Below the pieces are notes generated by a model. The model was not told the DNA's origin, did not search any database, and saw only the letters and a list, made by a program, of their open reading frames with translations. Of a DNA stretch of 64,000 bases, positions 20,002 to 30,173 are shown in pieces (the first letter of the stretch is position 1; every line of letters starts with the position of its first letter). This stretch comes from Amyelois transitella. Taxonomy: Eukaryota; Arthropoda; Insecta; Lepidoptera; Pyralidae. The stretch is taken from positions 6,227,501 to 6,291,500 of the forward strand of contig NC_083510.1 of NCBI RefSeq assembly GCF_032362555.1, written 5' to 3'. The position numbers and the translations under genes were made by a program.

Positions 20002-22776
20002 TTAATTATATATGTCAGGTAAATACTTTTGCATTTCTTTGATTTTATAAAACCCTCTATTGTTGAGACGCACGGGTGTATCAATTTCCTCAATTATTTG
20101 ATCAAATCTGTACCATATTTTATCTGGTTTTTCAGGCCATCTAAAGGTGTTGCCCATTGACAAAACCATTGCACTGACTTCGAATAGATTATTCTCTACC
20201 TTTTCTACCTTCCCGGGAAAGTATTTATTTTCGTACGTTACTATTACGTAACATCCTGAAGTAATTTTATTTGTTTGTCTAGTTTTACTTACTTTCTTCT
20301 TAGTAGTAAGTGAGCATGAGGCATCTATGTCAAAATCAGAGTCAGTGGTGGTGGGAGACACTGGTTTTTTACGTTTTAATGGTTTTCTTTCACTGTTAAC
20401 TGATTTACTGATTTTGTTGATTATATTTTCTCTGTCGTTATCTTCCGAAATATTATCTTCAGCATAGCTGCAATCACTTTCAGCAAACTCAATCTCTAAA
20501 CTTGACTCTTCTGAAGATGATTCAATTCGGGGTATCTTCTTTTTATTTTTTTTAGAAATGGTTTTCTTTTTCTTTTCTGCATTGTTTTCTTTCAACTCCT
20601 TTTTTTCTTGTCGTTTTCTCGCTCGTTCTTCTTTTTCTTTTTGTTGCCTTTTTTTCTCATTTTCTTTTTTTTCATGGTATTCGCGCCATGCCTTGCTTGT
20701 TACTGCTGCTGGTATTTTTTCTCTCTTTATTCTTTTTTTCTTTTTATTTATATCGTCTTCCGGCCAAAAAAGAAACTTTTTAAAAGGTGATGGTACTATA
20801 ATACCTAATGCATCATCCATCGTTTTTTTTGTGGGTGCTATTTTATCTGTATGAATAGTTCTTGAAATAGGTGCGCGTGTTGGTCTGTCTGGAGTCAAAA
20901 AAGGTGATCTATTTTCGGGAACAATGCTCGACGTGATTGTGTTGTCTACTGCCCACTGACTGTTTGCCGTCGTTATTATTTCAGGTTGGGGTATGCCATT
21001 GCTTTCAGTAACAGCTGGATCACTGGGAAGCTGAAGTATTGATGGTGACGGAGGATGAGTAATTGTAGATATCTTTTTGGGCGTACACTCAACAACTCTC
21101 TGCAATGTATTAAAATCTTCAACTTCAAGATTTTGATTAACCCCTCCAAAACCGCTGTCAACAATAATAGGTGATTGTTCTCTTATATCTTCAACTGAGG
21201 CTAAAGAATAATTTTGAGGTGTTAAAGAGTTTCCGAAGTCTATAACTTCTTTTTCAGCCACTACCGTCTCGGAGTGAGATACATGGTCTATAATATCCAT
21301 TGAAATATTAATCGGTTCCAGGGTTGATGGCGAATGTGACTCAATAACTTCAGATGTCGGCAGGATGTTGCATGAACTTGCACAGTCGTCAGAGTAGCAT
21401 TTAGATTTGTTCTTGGCCCATATAACGTACAAAGCGGTGTCTTCCTCGGGAAGGTCACTTTCAACTGTGTCTCTTTTTTTATAGAACAGATTCTGAAACA
21501 TAGCTAACTTCTCTTCTGAAAAAACACCAATTATCTCTTTTTCTAAATATTTAACAAATTCTGTTAATGCTGGATTGGACTGAATAACTGAAGCTTCTTC
21601 TCTGTTTTTGATTTTGGACATATCGATATAATCGGGACCAAATGGAAACAAGCCTCCGGCCCTGAATCCGTTTTTAATGCAATCAGGAGTTAATTTTTCT
21701 ATAGCTTTTTTCAGCAGTGGAGCAAAATTTTCTTTTTTAACGTTTTGGCCCAGATTTTCCATTTTCCATTCGTTGACAGTCTTCTTCCAGAATAATTTTA
21801 GCGGCCTAAAAACTGCTAAGTCCATTGGCTGCAACAGGTGAGTAGAATTAGGATACAGCGCAACAACTTCTATTCCGTGTTCTGAACAAAAATTCGACAA
21901 GTGTAAGGTAAGATGTGATTTATGGCCATCTATAAAAAAAATTATTGGTTTTTGAATCATATTTTGTTCAAGCCATGGGTTAAAAATATTTACGACATAT
22001 TCATAAAATGTGCTGCTACACATCCACCCGCTTTCGGATTTCCCTATCGCCCAATCTTCAGGTACAGTGGATGCAATATATGTGGGAACCCTTTCATAGC
22101 TAAAAACTATCATTGGCGGGGCAAGGACGCCAGCAGCATTGCCAGTAAACAAAACCGTTAGGTTTTCTTTGTCATCACCGCATGAAGTATACAAATGTTT
22201 TTGACCTTTCTGTGCAAGAACAGGGCCTGGTTTCGGTGATAAAAAAAATGCACTTTCATCCGCATTAAAAATTCTGTTAGGATCTTTTAAAATATCCTTT
22301 AGATTTTTTTCTTCTAAGTAACTTTCAACTTCTTGAAACCAATTTCTTATATCTTTTTCCGAGACGTTATCACGAGCAATTGACAGATTCTCAGGTATTT
22401 TTTCCGCCAAATTAGGGTGCCTTTTTAAAAAAGCATGATACCATTTCTTCCCAGGTCTATTATCTGTGAATGGATTGGGAATTTTTTGATCTATTATAAT
22501 TTTCTGGACACTATCTAGTAAGGAGTCTCTACAAATCGGAAAGCGTTTTAGTGGCATTGTTATCAACCATTTTTCTAAAATTTCTTCATGCATTTTTGAA
22601 AGCACTGTGCTGGGCCCCATTGTACAGTTAATTTGAGTTTTTCCAGATAACTTATCGTGCAGTGTGATTCTGGGCACGCCAAATCTTCGAGCTGCAACGG
22701 CAACTTTTTCGCCTTTGCGGACAGCATCAACAGCTTTAGCCATTTGCTCGGACGTATAATTTTTTCTGGGTGCCAT
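20002..22776 (-). CDS. pogo/Tigger-like transposase, 924 aa
   Basis: The frame is open from ATG 22776 to the stop ending at 20002. The start is placed here, not nine codons upstream, because acceptor TTTGTTTCCAG ends exactly before this ATG. A non-coding first exon probably ends at 23140 with donor GTAAGT. Domains in order: an HTH_psq-type helix-turn-helix (NYTSEQMAKAVDAVRKGEK, AARRFGVPRITLHDKL) at about residues 5-50; a CENP-B-type second HTH at about 55-160 (FTDNRPGKKWYHAFLKRHP); and a DDE superfamily endonuclease at about 170-400 with NADESAFF, FFIDGHKSH and NSTHLLQPMD supplying the catalytic aspartates. A long Ser/Thr-rich linker and a Lys/Glu-rich, probably coiled and nuclear-targeting region follow. 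The C-terminal module (GCYVIVTYENKYFPGKVEKV) is unfamiliar; it may be a small chromatin-reader-like fold. There are no internal stops. Confidence 0.88.
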   Translation of the reverse strand: MAPRKNYTSEQMAKAVDAVRKGEKVAVAARRFGVPRITLHDKLSGKTQINCTMGPSTVLSKMHEEILEKWLITMPLKRFPICRDSLLDSVQKIIIDQKIPNPFTDNRPGKKWYHAFLKRHPNLAEKIPENLSIARDNVSEKDIRNWFQEVESYLEEKNLKDILKDPNRIFNADESAFFLSPKPGPVLAQKGQKHLYTSCGDDKENLTVLFTGNAAGVLAPPMIVFSYERVPTYIASTVPEDWAIGKSESGWMCSSTFYEYVVNIFNPWLEQNMIQKPIIFFIDGHKSHLTLHLSNFCSEHGIEVVALYPNSTHLLQPMDLAVFRPLKLFWKKTVNEWKMENLGQNVKKENFAPLLKKAIEKLTPDCIKNGFRAGGLFPFGPDYIDMSKIKNREEASVIQSNPALTEFVKYLEKEIIGVFSEEKLAMFQNLFYKKRDTVESDLPEEDTALYVIWAKNKSKCYSDDCASSCNILPTSEVIESHSPSTLEPINISMDIIDHVSHSETVVAEKEVIDFGNSLTPQNYSLASVEDIREQSPIIVDSGFGGVNQNLEVEDFNTLQRVVECTPKKISTITHPPSPSILQLPSDPAVTESNGIPQPEIITTANSQWAVDNTITSSIVPENRSPFLTPDRPTRAPISRTIHTDKIAPTKKTMDDALGIIVPSPFKKFLFWPEDDINKKKKRIKREKIPAAVTSKAWREYHEKKENEKKRQQKEKEERARKRQEKKELKENNAEKKKKTISKKNKKKIPRIESSSEESSLEIEFAESDCSYAEDNISEDNDRENIINKISKSVNSERKPLKRKKPVSPTTTDSDFDIDASCSLTTKKKVSKTRQTNKITSGCYVIVTYENKYFPGKVEKVENNLFEVSAMVLSMGNTFRWPEKPDKIWYRFDQIIEEIDTPVRLNNRGFYKIKEMQKYLPDIYN

Positions 22777-23139
22777 CTGGAAACAAAATAATATGAAAAC
22801 CAATTATCGACACCCAGTCATCGACAGTGTCGATTAATGGTAAGCGATCTAAAATATTTATGATTAAAACACAGAATAATAAAGCACTAAACAAGAAGCC
22901 AAGATCTTAAATCGAATTAAAAAAAATTAAAAAAAATAAATATCGACATATGTCGAAAACTGGAAAAATAAAATTTCACGGAACTAGTTATCGACATCGA
23001 TTTTTAATAACCTCCAAATCTATAAATCGTCGCAATGACATATAATTACTTTAGCTTATTTAATATCAGTCTCAGAAATCAATACGCACTTCGATACAGT
23101 TACGTTAAATTAAAAATAAAATGAAGATTTTCAACTTAC

Positions 23140-23240
23140 CTTGTTATGGATTTCGCTAATAAAATCGGATTAGCTAAGGAACACAAACGGTGACAGTAAT
23201 ATTTAGCTCGCCATTTTGAAAACAAATGGCCGAGCCCAAA
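23140..23240 (-). other. Probable non-coding first exon of the pogo-type transposase gene
   Basis: On the complement, AATCCATAACAAG is followed by donor GTAAGTTGAAAA at 23139. The upstream start is undefined. A short upstream ATG-GCG-AGC-TAA frame is present in it. The intron to the coding exon is about 360 bp. Confidence 0.45.
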
Positions 23241-23361
23241 GTTCTGTTTTGTGACGACAGAGGGAGTCCTGTTGTCTATGATTAAGTGTTGCCATGACGG
23301 GAAATCAAAATATAACTCTTATTTTTTCCTTAAGACTAGGTTAGATGTCGATCACTGGGTA

Positions 23362-23387
23362 CATGTCGATTACTGGTGCCATCACCC
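23362..23387. repeat. Right terminal inverted repeat of the pogo-type element
   Basis: The complement begins GGGTGATGGCACCAGTAATC, then GACATG, followed inside by ACCCAGTGATCGACATC. The TA duplication is just outside at 23388. Confidence 0.85.
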
Positions 23388-24077
23388 TATTCAATTTTTT
23401 TTCTTTTGAAACAGTTAAAGAATCAGGGCGATCGCAATTTTTTTTTGTTCTTACTTTTTTATATGGCTCCGCAATACCGCTCGGACAACCAGTTGGTTGA
23501 AAGAGTAATCAAACTTTTATGGATACCTACATACTCTTTTGAAGGGAAGGAATGTCATCATTAAACAAGTAAACGCTCTTGCTTTAGCACAATTTCTTTG
23601 CGTTATGACGTACAGGTGGCGTTTGTGTACCCTAAAATTAAATAAAATTCACCTTAAAATCACGCTCTGGCTAGGCGATTGGGTTGAGGTGTGTCGTGTG
23701 GCAGATGATAAACCGATTTAAACAAATCAATAATAACATGTTATTTGCTATTGCAAACAACAAATCAGTTAAAAAAATCGATTATTATGTTAACAAAATC
23801 GATTGTTTTCTCACGTCCGTATAGCACAGATCGGTCACCACATCACTTCATCTGCTAAATAGAGTCAAATCAGTCTTCTGCTAGCTTGTTGATTACGAAT
23901 TTTCGTGTTTTTAATTGGATTTAGTATTTTTAAAAGCATTTATTTAAAATTGTTTAAAAAATCTGGCCATTTCGTAAGGTTTGGAGAATTATTTCACACT
24001 TTCTTTAAATATTTAGTACGAATACCGCGCGGATTCCAACTTATGACATTTTGTTGCCGTCCTCATTTCTCGTGCAA

Positions 24078-27000
24078 ATGGATGATACTGTGAATTCTCC
24101 AGGTACAAAACTATTAAATAATACGGCAATAACAGTAAAATTGTTTGGTGCAAGTATAGATGTGATAATTACATACAAATTCTAGGTAATAAAATGGCTG
24201 ATTCTGCGTCCGAAAGTGATTCAAGCTCTCTGGATGGCGGTGCAATGTTGCCTCCCAGTGCGGTCTCTCGTGATCAGTTGCAAAAAAGAATAGAATCTCT
24301 ACAGCAACAAAATAGGTACGGACGGTAATTTGTAAAGTGTAAAATTAATACACACACAATTTGTGTAATAATTAATGGCCCAAATAGGTATATTTTTGTA
24401 CAGCTCTAATTTTATTCTAATTGTTGCCCAGGGCTTTAAACCATATTAATTTGGCAAAAATTGTTTTTGCGGTAATCTACCTCTAAACAACTATCTGTGT
24501 AACTAATTTCAGTCATATCTGCTTATCCTATTTTAAATCTTCTGGAAAGTAATTCATATTGTATAATACTTTATTCAATGTACTTCATCATTTACAAATT
24601 ATTTACAGAGTATTGAAGGTAGAGTTGGATACATATAAACTTCGAGTTAAGTCTCTGCAGGAAGAAAACCGTGCATTGAGACAGGCTTCAGTTTCAATAG
24701 TAAGTATTAGGTATATTTAAGGTAATGCTCAATTTAAAGGTTTTATCTGAACCATTTATGATATATGTTACACCTATTCACTTGAGAAATGCTTATTTGG
24801 CGTAGTTTTATAAAAAAAGCAGTAGATATGTTTCATCATCTTTTTAGCAATTATTGTTGCTGTTGTACCTCACTATGGGAATATTAATAAACTTGATTGA
24901 AACCACGCAAATCTCAATACAATTTAAGACTATAGATGTGGTAAATACTGGTGAATTTTTGTACCAACTGAATGTTACGCCAGAAGATTAAAGCCAGATT
25001 CTTTACATATTGCATCTTAATTGTGCGTTTTATTTGACAACTGTACTTTGACAAACTGTGCAGAAAGCTGCATGCAGTAGTATATGGTAGTTGTGTTGAT
25101 TCTATGGTAAAACATATAATTTAACTATAGTTAGTAAACTATTTAATTCTTTATAAATAGTTATTGTTGAGTGTTTTGAGATATATTGTATTAGTGTTTT
25201 GTATCAGTGAGCACCTGTAATTGTCATTGGTGCTATTTTTTGTAAATGGGTTTTGGTCTTCTAAATAAATTTAAAAAAAGATATATTGAAGTAAGCCTAG
25301 AAGGTTCTACCAATCACTGAAATTTTTTTCTGAATTTGCTTAGAACAAGTTGTGTGTTTAATTGTTACATTTTTTAAAGCATTTGTCAATTTTTTTTTCA
25401 GCAAGCTAAGGCTGAACAAGAAGAAGAATATATATCTAATACACTTTTGAAGAAAATTCAAGCTCTCAAGAAAGAGAAAGAAACACTGGCTCACCACTAT
25501 GAGAGAGAAGAGGAATGTCTTACAAATGATTTATCACGGAAACTGAATCAGGTACCCTTTCTGTGACAACTAAGCATGGTTATTTTTATACTATGGAACT
25601 AGCTAAAACATCTTTCATGTGGAAGAATCTTTCACAGTTCAGAAATGTCAACAACAAAAGTAAAGAGTACCGTGATGAGCTTCCATGTAGGGGTATGAAT
25701 GTGGATGAAGGGAAAGAAGCATACAGAGATTCTGAAAAAAATACATTTTGTAGTCTTGTCTTGTCTACCCCTCCTCATCCTCATCCTTGTAAGAGGTGTG
25801 ATTTAATGTATGTCTATTAATAATGTTACATACTTAATATTACAGTTACGTCAAGAGAAATGTCGTTTAGAACAAACCTTAGAACAGGAGCAAGAATGTC
25901 TTGTCAATAAACTGATGAGGAAGATTGAGAAACTTGAGGCTGAGACTCTTGCTAAACAAACTAATTTGGAAAGACTCCGCAGAGAAAAGGTAAGGCCCTA
26001 TAATACTTGGTAACGACCTATATTATTATTAATAACATACTGGTTAGAATAATTTACAAATTTAATAAAAGATATTTGTGTATAAAATTTGTTAATGATT
26101 ATTACTCACAATTTTATGCTTCAATCCTGACTAAGTTATAAATAATGTTCTTAATTTCTTACACATTTAGACTTTTGATTTTGTCATCGTATATGTTTGT
26201 ATGCATTCTGCACTTCCTGAACAGATTTTCATTTACAACTATTGCATCAATAACATCAGGCTATTGATGAATTTTGATAAAGAATATATATTCTATGAAG
26301 GGCTTTATCAGAACAGTATTGGAGTCATATGTGTTTCTTAGATTAATCTAGTCTTAATAATTATAAATTATGAATGTTTATCCAAGTGTAGAAATAAAAC
26401 TTTTAAAGGTGGAACTAGAAAATACCTTGGAACAAGAACAGGAGGCCTTAGTCAACAGGCTTTGGAAGCGGATGGACAAGTTGGAGGCTGAGAAACGATC
26501 TTTACAAATAAGATTGGACCAGCCAGTGTCAGATCCTGCCAGCCCTAGGTGAATTTTTCACTGAACATAAGCTATTAACATACATTTTACAGCTGCTTAT
26601 TAAATAGTAGTAACTTAATGCATCTGCATAAGAAATCGAATTCCCGGAAATAAGCCTATGTTACTTCCGAAGGTCTATTCTATATCAGTACCAAGAATCA
26701 TAAAAATCAGTCCTGTTGTTTTTGAGTTTATTCAAAATGTATTATTTCCATTTTATGTTATCTTCCAAAGCATTAATTAAGGCTTCATTTCGCCAGGGAC
26801 ATCAGCAATGGTGATACAGCATCAAATTTAAGCAATCACATTCAAACTCTACGCTCCGAGGTTGTAAAATTAAGGTAAATTTGCAAGTAAAAAATAGAAA
26901 ATATTTATTCTTCACAGAATGTCCTTTGAGGGTATGTATCTCGATACTTTAACTATTGTTACCTATTGTATATTTGAATGATATGAGTTTTGGGTTTTTA

Positions 27001-28609
27001 AAATTAAAACAATTTCATCAATTTGTCTTGTTGTTGTTATTGTAAATGTTAACTCTTAACTCTCTAATCTTTGCGTGTTTCGTTTTCACTATTATGCCCA
27101 GGTTTACCAATGTTAGCTCTGTAATATGATATAACAGTCAAACATTGTCTGATCACCATTATAAGGATATATACTTATATACATATACATATACTTTTTC
27201 ACTTAACCATAATTTTTTTTTGTCGTTGATTTCATTTGGTTGATATTTTTATATTAAAAATATCTCATATTTTTTACTTAGGAACCAGTTATCAGTTTCC
27301 CAAAATGAAAACAAGGAGAAGATGCATCGTTTGGCATTAGAGGAGAAACATATCAGAGAGGAAAATCTTCGCTTGCAGAGGAAACTGCAGCAAGAAGTGG
27401 AAAGGCGTGAAGCGCTGTGCCGGCACCTCTCGGAAAGCGAGTCTTCTTTGGAAATGGAAGAGGAGAGGCAGTTCAATGAAGCGTTGAGTGTATGTATTTT
27501 TTTGATTTGTAATAATCAAAATTGGAAATATGAATCCGAGGACTAGTGATGATATTTAAAAAAGAAATTGGAACAGTGAAAGATAGATAATAATTTAGGG
27601 TATCGTCACCTTATATATTCTTTAACAAAGATCTATGCCAAGAAGATACGCATAAAAATATTCACTTGTCTCTGTTCAAGCCAAATGCAAAGTTATGCTT
27701 GCGTTCATTATTTAATTTCTTTTTAGTAATTTTTTTAAAAATAAGTTTACACTTACGGGATAAAAAATATTCACTTGTCTCTGTTCAAGCCAAATGCAAA
27801 GTTATGCTTGCGTTCGTTATTTAATTTCTTTTTAGTAATTTTTTAAAAAATAAGTTTACATTTACGGGATAAAATGCACCAAATCAGCTTGCCCCAAAGA
27901 AAAGTCTTGTACTTACTCAATGATACTGTTAATAACCTAATAAATAAATAAACCTTATGGTGTGGTCAGTAAGTTGTAAATGTAATGTTGGTGCAGGCGC
28001 GGTCCCGCAGCGTGTCGTCGCCGGGCGGCTCGCGGCCGCTGTCGCCGTACGGGCCGCCGCTGATGCCCAACGCGCCAGGCCTCCGCCCCGCCATGCATTT
28101 TAATTCGCAGGTACATTTTAATATTGTTTTGTTCTAACTGACTATGTCCTTTGATTGTAACTTTGGATATTGGCTATGCACTATGCTATGATATAAAACT
28201 TGGAAAATTGGATTTTTTTTGTTATATTTTGGAGAGAGGATACCTGAGCTTTACTATACAATATTACGCGGACAGAAATCGGACGTAGTCAAGTCGTTGG
28301 TAAAATCATTTTCATCGTCTGAATGTATTCCTGGCACATTTTACAGCGATGTTGGTTTGACGGCTACTTGCTCATTTCTGTCCGTTCCACGTTAACATAC
28401 ATTATATGTACATTCAATTGAAATTCCAGCAACGTCGGCCAAGCGACCGCTTCGTGAAGCCCGCCGTGCCGGTAGCGGGAGGCAGCCCCGGCGTGGCGCG
28501 GGGCGGGGAAGCCGCGGCCGGGCTGCCCGCGGCCGCCAGCACGCCGCCGCGCCCCGCCCCGCCGCTGCTGCAGCCCGCCAGCCCCATGGACACCTCCTCC
28601 AAGGACTAA
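24078..28609 (+). CDS. CCDC6: Coiled-coil domain-containing protein 6 (CCDC6) homologue
   Basis: Exons: 24078-24102, 24186-24315, 24609-24699, 25402-25551, 25846-25989, 26409-26548, 26797-26874, 27282-27489, 27997-28110, 28430-28609. All have GT-AG borders and consistent phases; the product is 419 aa. After an acidic Ser-rich start ([13 protein letters not shown]) comes a long coiled coil of about 260 residues. It has the family's repeated blocks: [40 protein letters not shown] and [20 protein letters not shown]. Then comes a Ser/Pro/Ala-rich tail ([14 protein letters not shown], ending SPMDTSSKD). Human CCDC6 has the same order and similar length; it is a phosphoprotein scaffold linked to the DNA-damage response and the RET fusion partner in thyroid cancer. 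The start at 24078 was chosen because it stays in frame across the first intron with a second ATG at 24194, which could also be used. The last two exons are strikingly GC-rich. Confidence 0.93.
25665..25822 (+). repeat. LINE 3' fragment in a CCDC6 intron
   Basis: The decayed text ATGAATGTGGATGAAGGGAA AGAAGCATACAGAGATTC parallels the last coding part of the LINE at 56781-58714 ([17 protein letters not shown]). It is followed by CTACCCCTCC and GTGTGATTTAATGTATG as in that element's 3' end. 5'-truncated and non-functional. Confidence 0.7.
27653..27872. repeat. Two-copy ~109-bp tandem duplication in a CCDC6 intron
   Basis: A unit beginning ATATTCACTTGTCTCTGTTC and ending TTTACACTTACGGGATAAAA is repeated once with only a few differences. 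It is recent and non-coding, in the intron between the two exons before the GC-rich tail. Confidence 0.9.
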
Positions 28610-28789
28610 ACACGAGGACCGTCGACGAGAGAGCACCGTATTGACGGGTAGTTTTTGAAGCGTTGCGTGAATGTAAATAATACTGGTGTTAACGCGCATC
28701 TTAAAAATTGCGGATCGTATTCCCAGTTGCTTCACCGCCACTATGCTATGAGAGAGATTTTTTAAATCTGACCCAAATTCATTGAATGG

Positions 28790-29140
28790 TCAATTTTCGT
28801 CTATTTTCTTGAATAACTTGGAAACCATTAATTTTAAAATTACAAAAAAATACATTTAAGATCTTCTCAACAAGACCTTTCATTTGAAATGCCACACGAT
28901 GCAGTTTTCAGAATTTTTTTTTTAATTTTCCCCTTCCCCCCCAAAAATGACCCCCCATATACAGATTTCATCTGCTCACGTCACACCTCTGTGTTTGGGT
29001 CACAGGAATTGATATGTGTACCAAATTTCAACTTAATCGGTCTAATAGATTCGGAGATAATTGACTGTAAGCGACAGACACACGAGTGATCCTATAAGGG
29101 TTCCGTTTTTGTATTCAGACGTACGGAACCCTAAAAACTA
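28790..29140 (+). repeat. Interspersed repeat ending in the ACGGAACCCTAAAAA signature
   Basis: From about 28790 the DNA reads like a dispersed repeat (GGTCAATTTTCGTCTATTTT; ATGACCCCCCATATACAGAT; ACCAAATTTCAACTTAATCGG). It closes with GGGTTCCGTTTTTGTATTC and ACGTACGGAACCCTAAAAAC at 29099-29137. It sits in the 3' flank, possibly the 3' UTR, of CCDC6. Non-coding. Confidence 0.6.
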
Positions 29141-30035
29141 GGTAGATCGACTGGTTGTGCTAGGTAGATAGACAGATCACGCAGCCGATTTTCTATGAGT
29201 TGAAATGACCAAGTAAAATCCACTAGTTTAAACCGCGTATGTGACCGTGTCCGTTCATTGTGACCACAACTGACACGTTCAAAGTGACGAAGAACACCTT
29301 TCTATTATCGACGTTTCAGCGGCCGAACGTTTACAACAGAAAGATATTTGCGCGTTAATACCTGTGTTATTTATATTGTACACTAGTTGAGCTGCGAAAT
29401 AAGAAAAACTTAAAAATTTAATGCTAAGAAAGCGTTTCTCTATCTATAGGTTATTTTGATTCCAAATTATATGTATGTATAATAAATCGGAAAAATACCT
29501 ACTATGTATAAAAATTTTAAAAATTGTACAAAATATGTTTGACTGAATCAACTTCGAAAACCTTATAAAATTGTCATATTCAATTTTGTGATTTTATTTG
29601 AGAGTTCCATATTATTCATTAGATCCGTTCCATACGATTGTAATAAAAAAATCAAATATGGAGGTGATAATGTAAATGCAACTGATAAAAAGAGAAAATA
29701 TTTACTCAATAATCGATTCTGGTTCACGTAAATACTAATAAAATGTAAAGGTTTTCGTATAAAATAATATCCAAAATTATTGTTTCTTTCCTTTTTTCTT
29801 AAGATTTGCATATTTCAGTTATCTTTCTTGGCATTATTTATTTATGCTATTTGCTTACATTTGTGTATTACGCTAGCAAAATGCAAAGGGAATTTAAAAA
29901 TGCCATATATGTTCAAATGTTTTGATCCGACTTCTTCAAAGATCGGAATAATTAATGTCTGAACAACATGGTATGTATCTGGTTATTGGGCCCAAATACG
30001 TTAGTAAACTCGCAAAGCAGGTTTGATTTTGAGCT
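29141..30035. other. 3' flank of CCDC6, no further gene recognised
   Basis: AT-rich DNA with several AATAAA-type signals (for example near 29480) that could end the CCDC6 transcript. No convincing coding exon on either strand. Confidence 0.4.
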
Positions 30036-30039
30036 ATAT

Positions 30040-30173
30040 CGGGATGCGCTCCTAACTAAAGCGAAGCTGTGCGAATTCAGCCAATCATAGCTCTCAATTC
30101 CTTGCTAATGTAAGAGGATTGGTCAAATCTACATTTTCTCTCGACTTCTTTGGGGACGCACCCTAATCGGCTT
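30040..30173. repeat. Possible MITE
   Basis: GGGATGCGCTCCTAACTAAAG at the left and, on the complement, AGGGTGCGTCCCCAAAGAAG at the right are imperfect inverted repeats around ~130 bp with no coding capacity. No target duplication was identified. Confidence 0.35.

Larger units (their letters stand above)
18905..23387. mobile_element. pogo/Tigger-type DNA transposon, apparently complete
   Basis: TA duplications lie at 18903-18904 and 23388-23389. The left end reads GGGTGACGGCACCAGTAATC and the right end on the complement GGGTGATGGCACCAGTAATC, one mismatch in 20. Inside both ends are repeated short motifs of the type AGTTATCGACA or ATCGACA: about 19108-19185 on the left and several sites over 22803-23370 on the right. 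These are probable transposase binding sites. The only gene is the minus-strand transposase at 20002-22776. The size is 4483 bp. The TA target, GG-starting ends, psq/CENP-B-type DNA-binding region and DDE domain fit the pogo/Tigger branch of the Tc1/mariner superfamily. Confidence 0.85.

Noticed and set aside
20558..20854. Phe/Ser-rich plus-strand open frames at 20558-20854 and 20608-20790
   Set aside because: They are antisense to the Lys/Glu-rich part of the pogo-type transposase; the composition is a mirror artefact.
28364..28741. Three minus-strand frames over the last CCDC6 exon
   Set aside because: The GC-rich coding exon lacks stop codons in several frames; no start, splice or domain supports a minus-strand gene.
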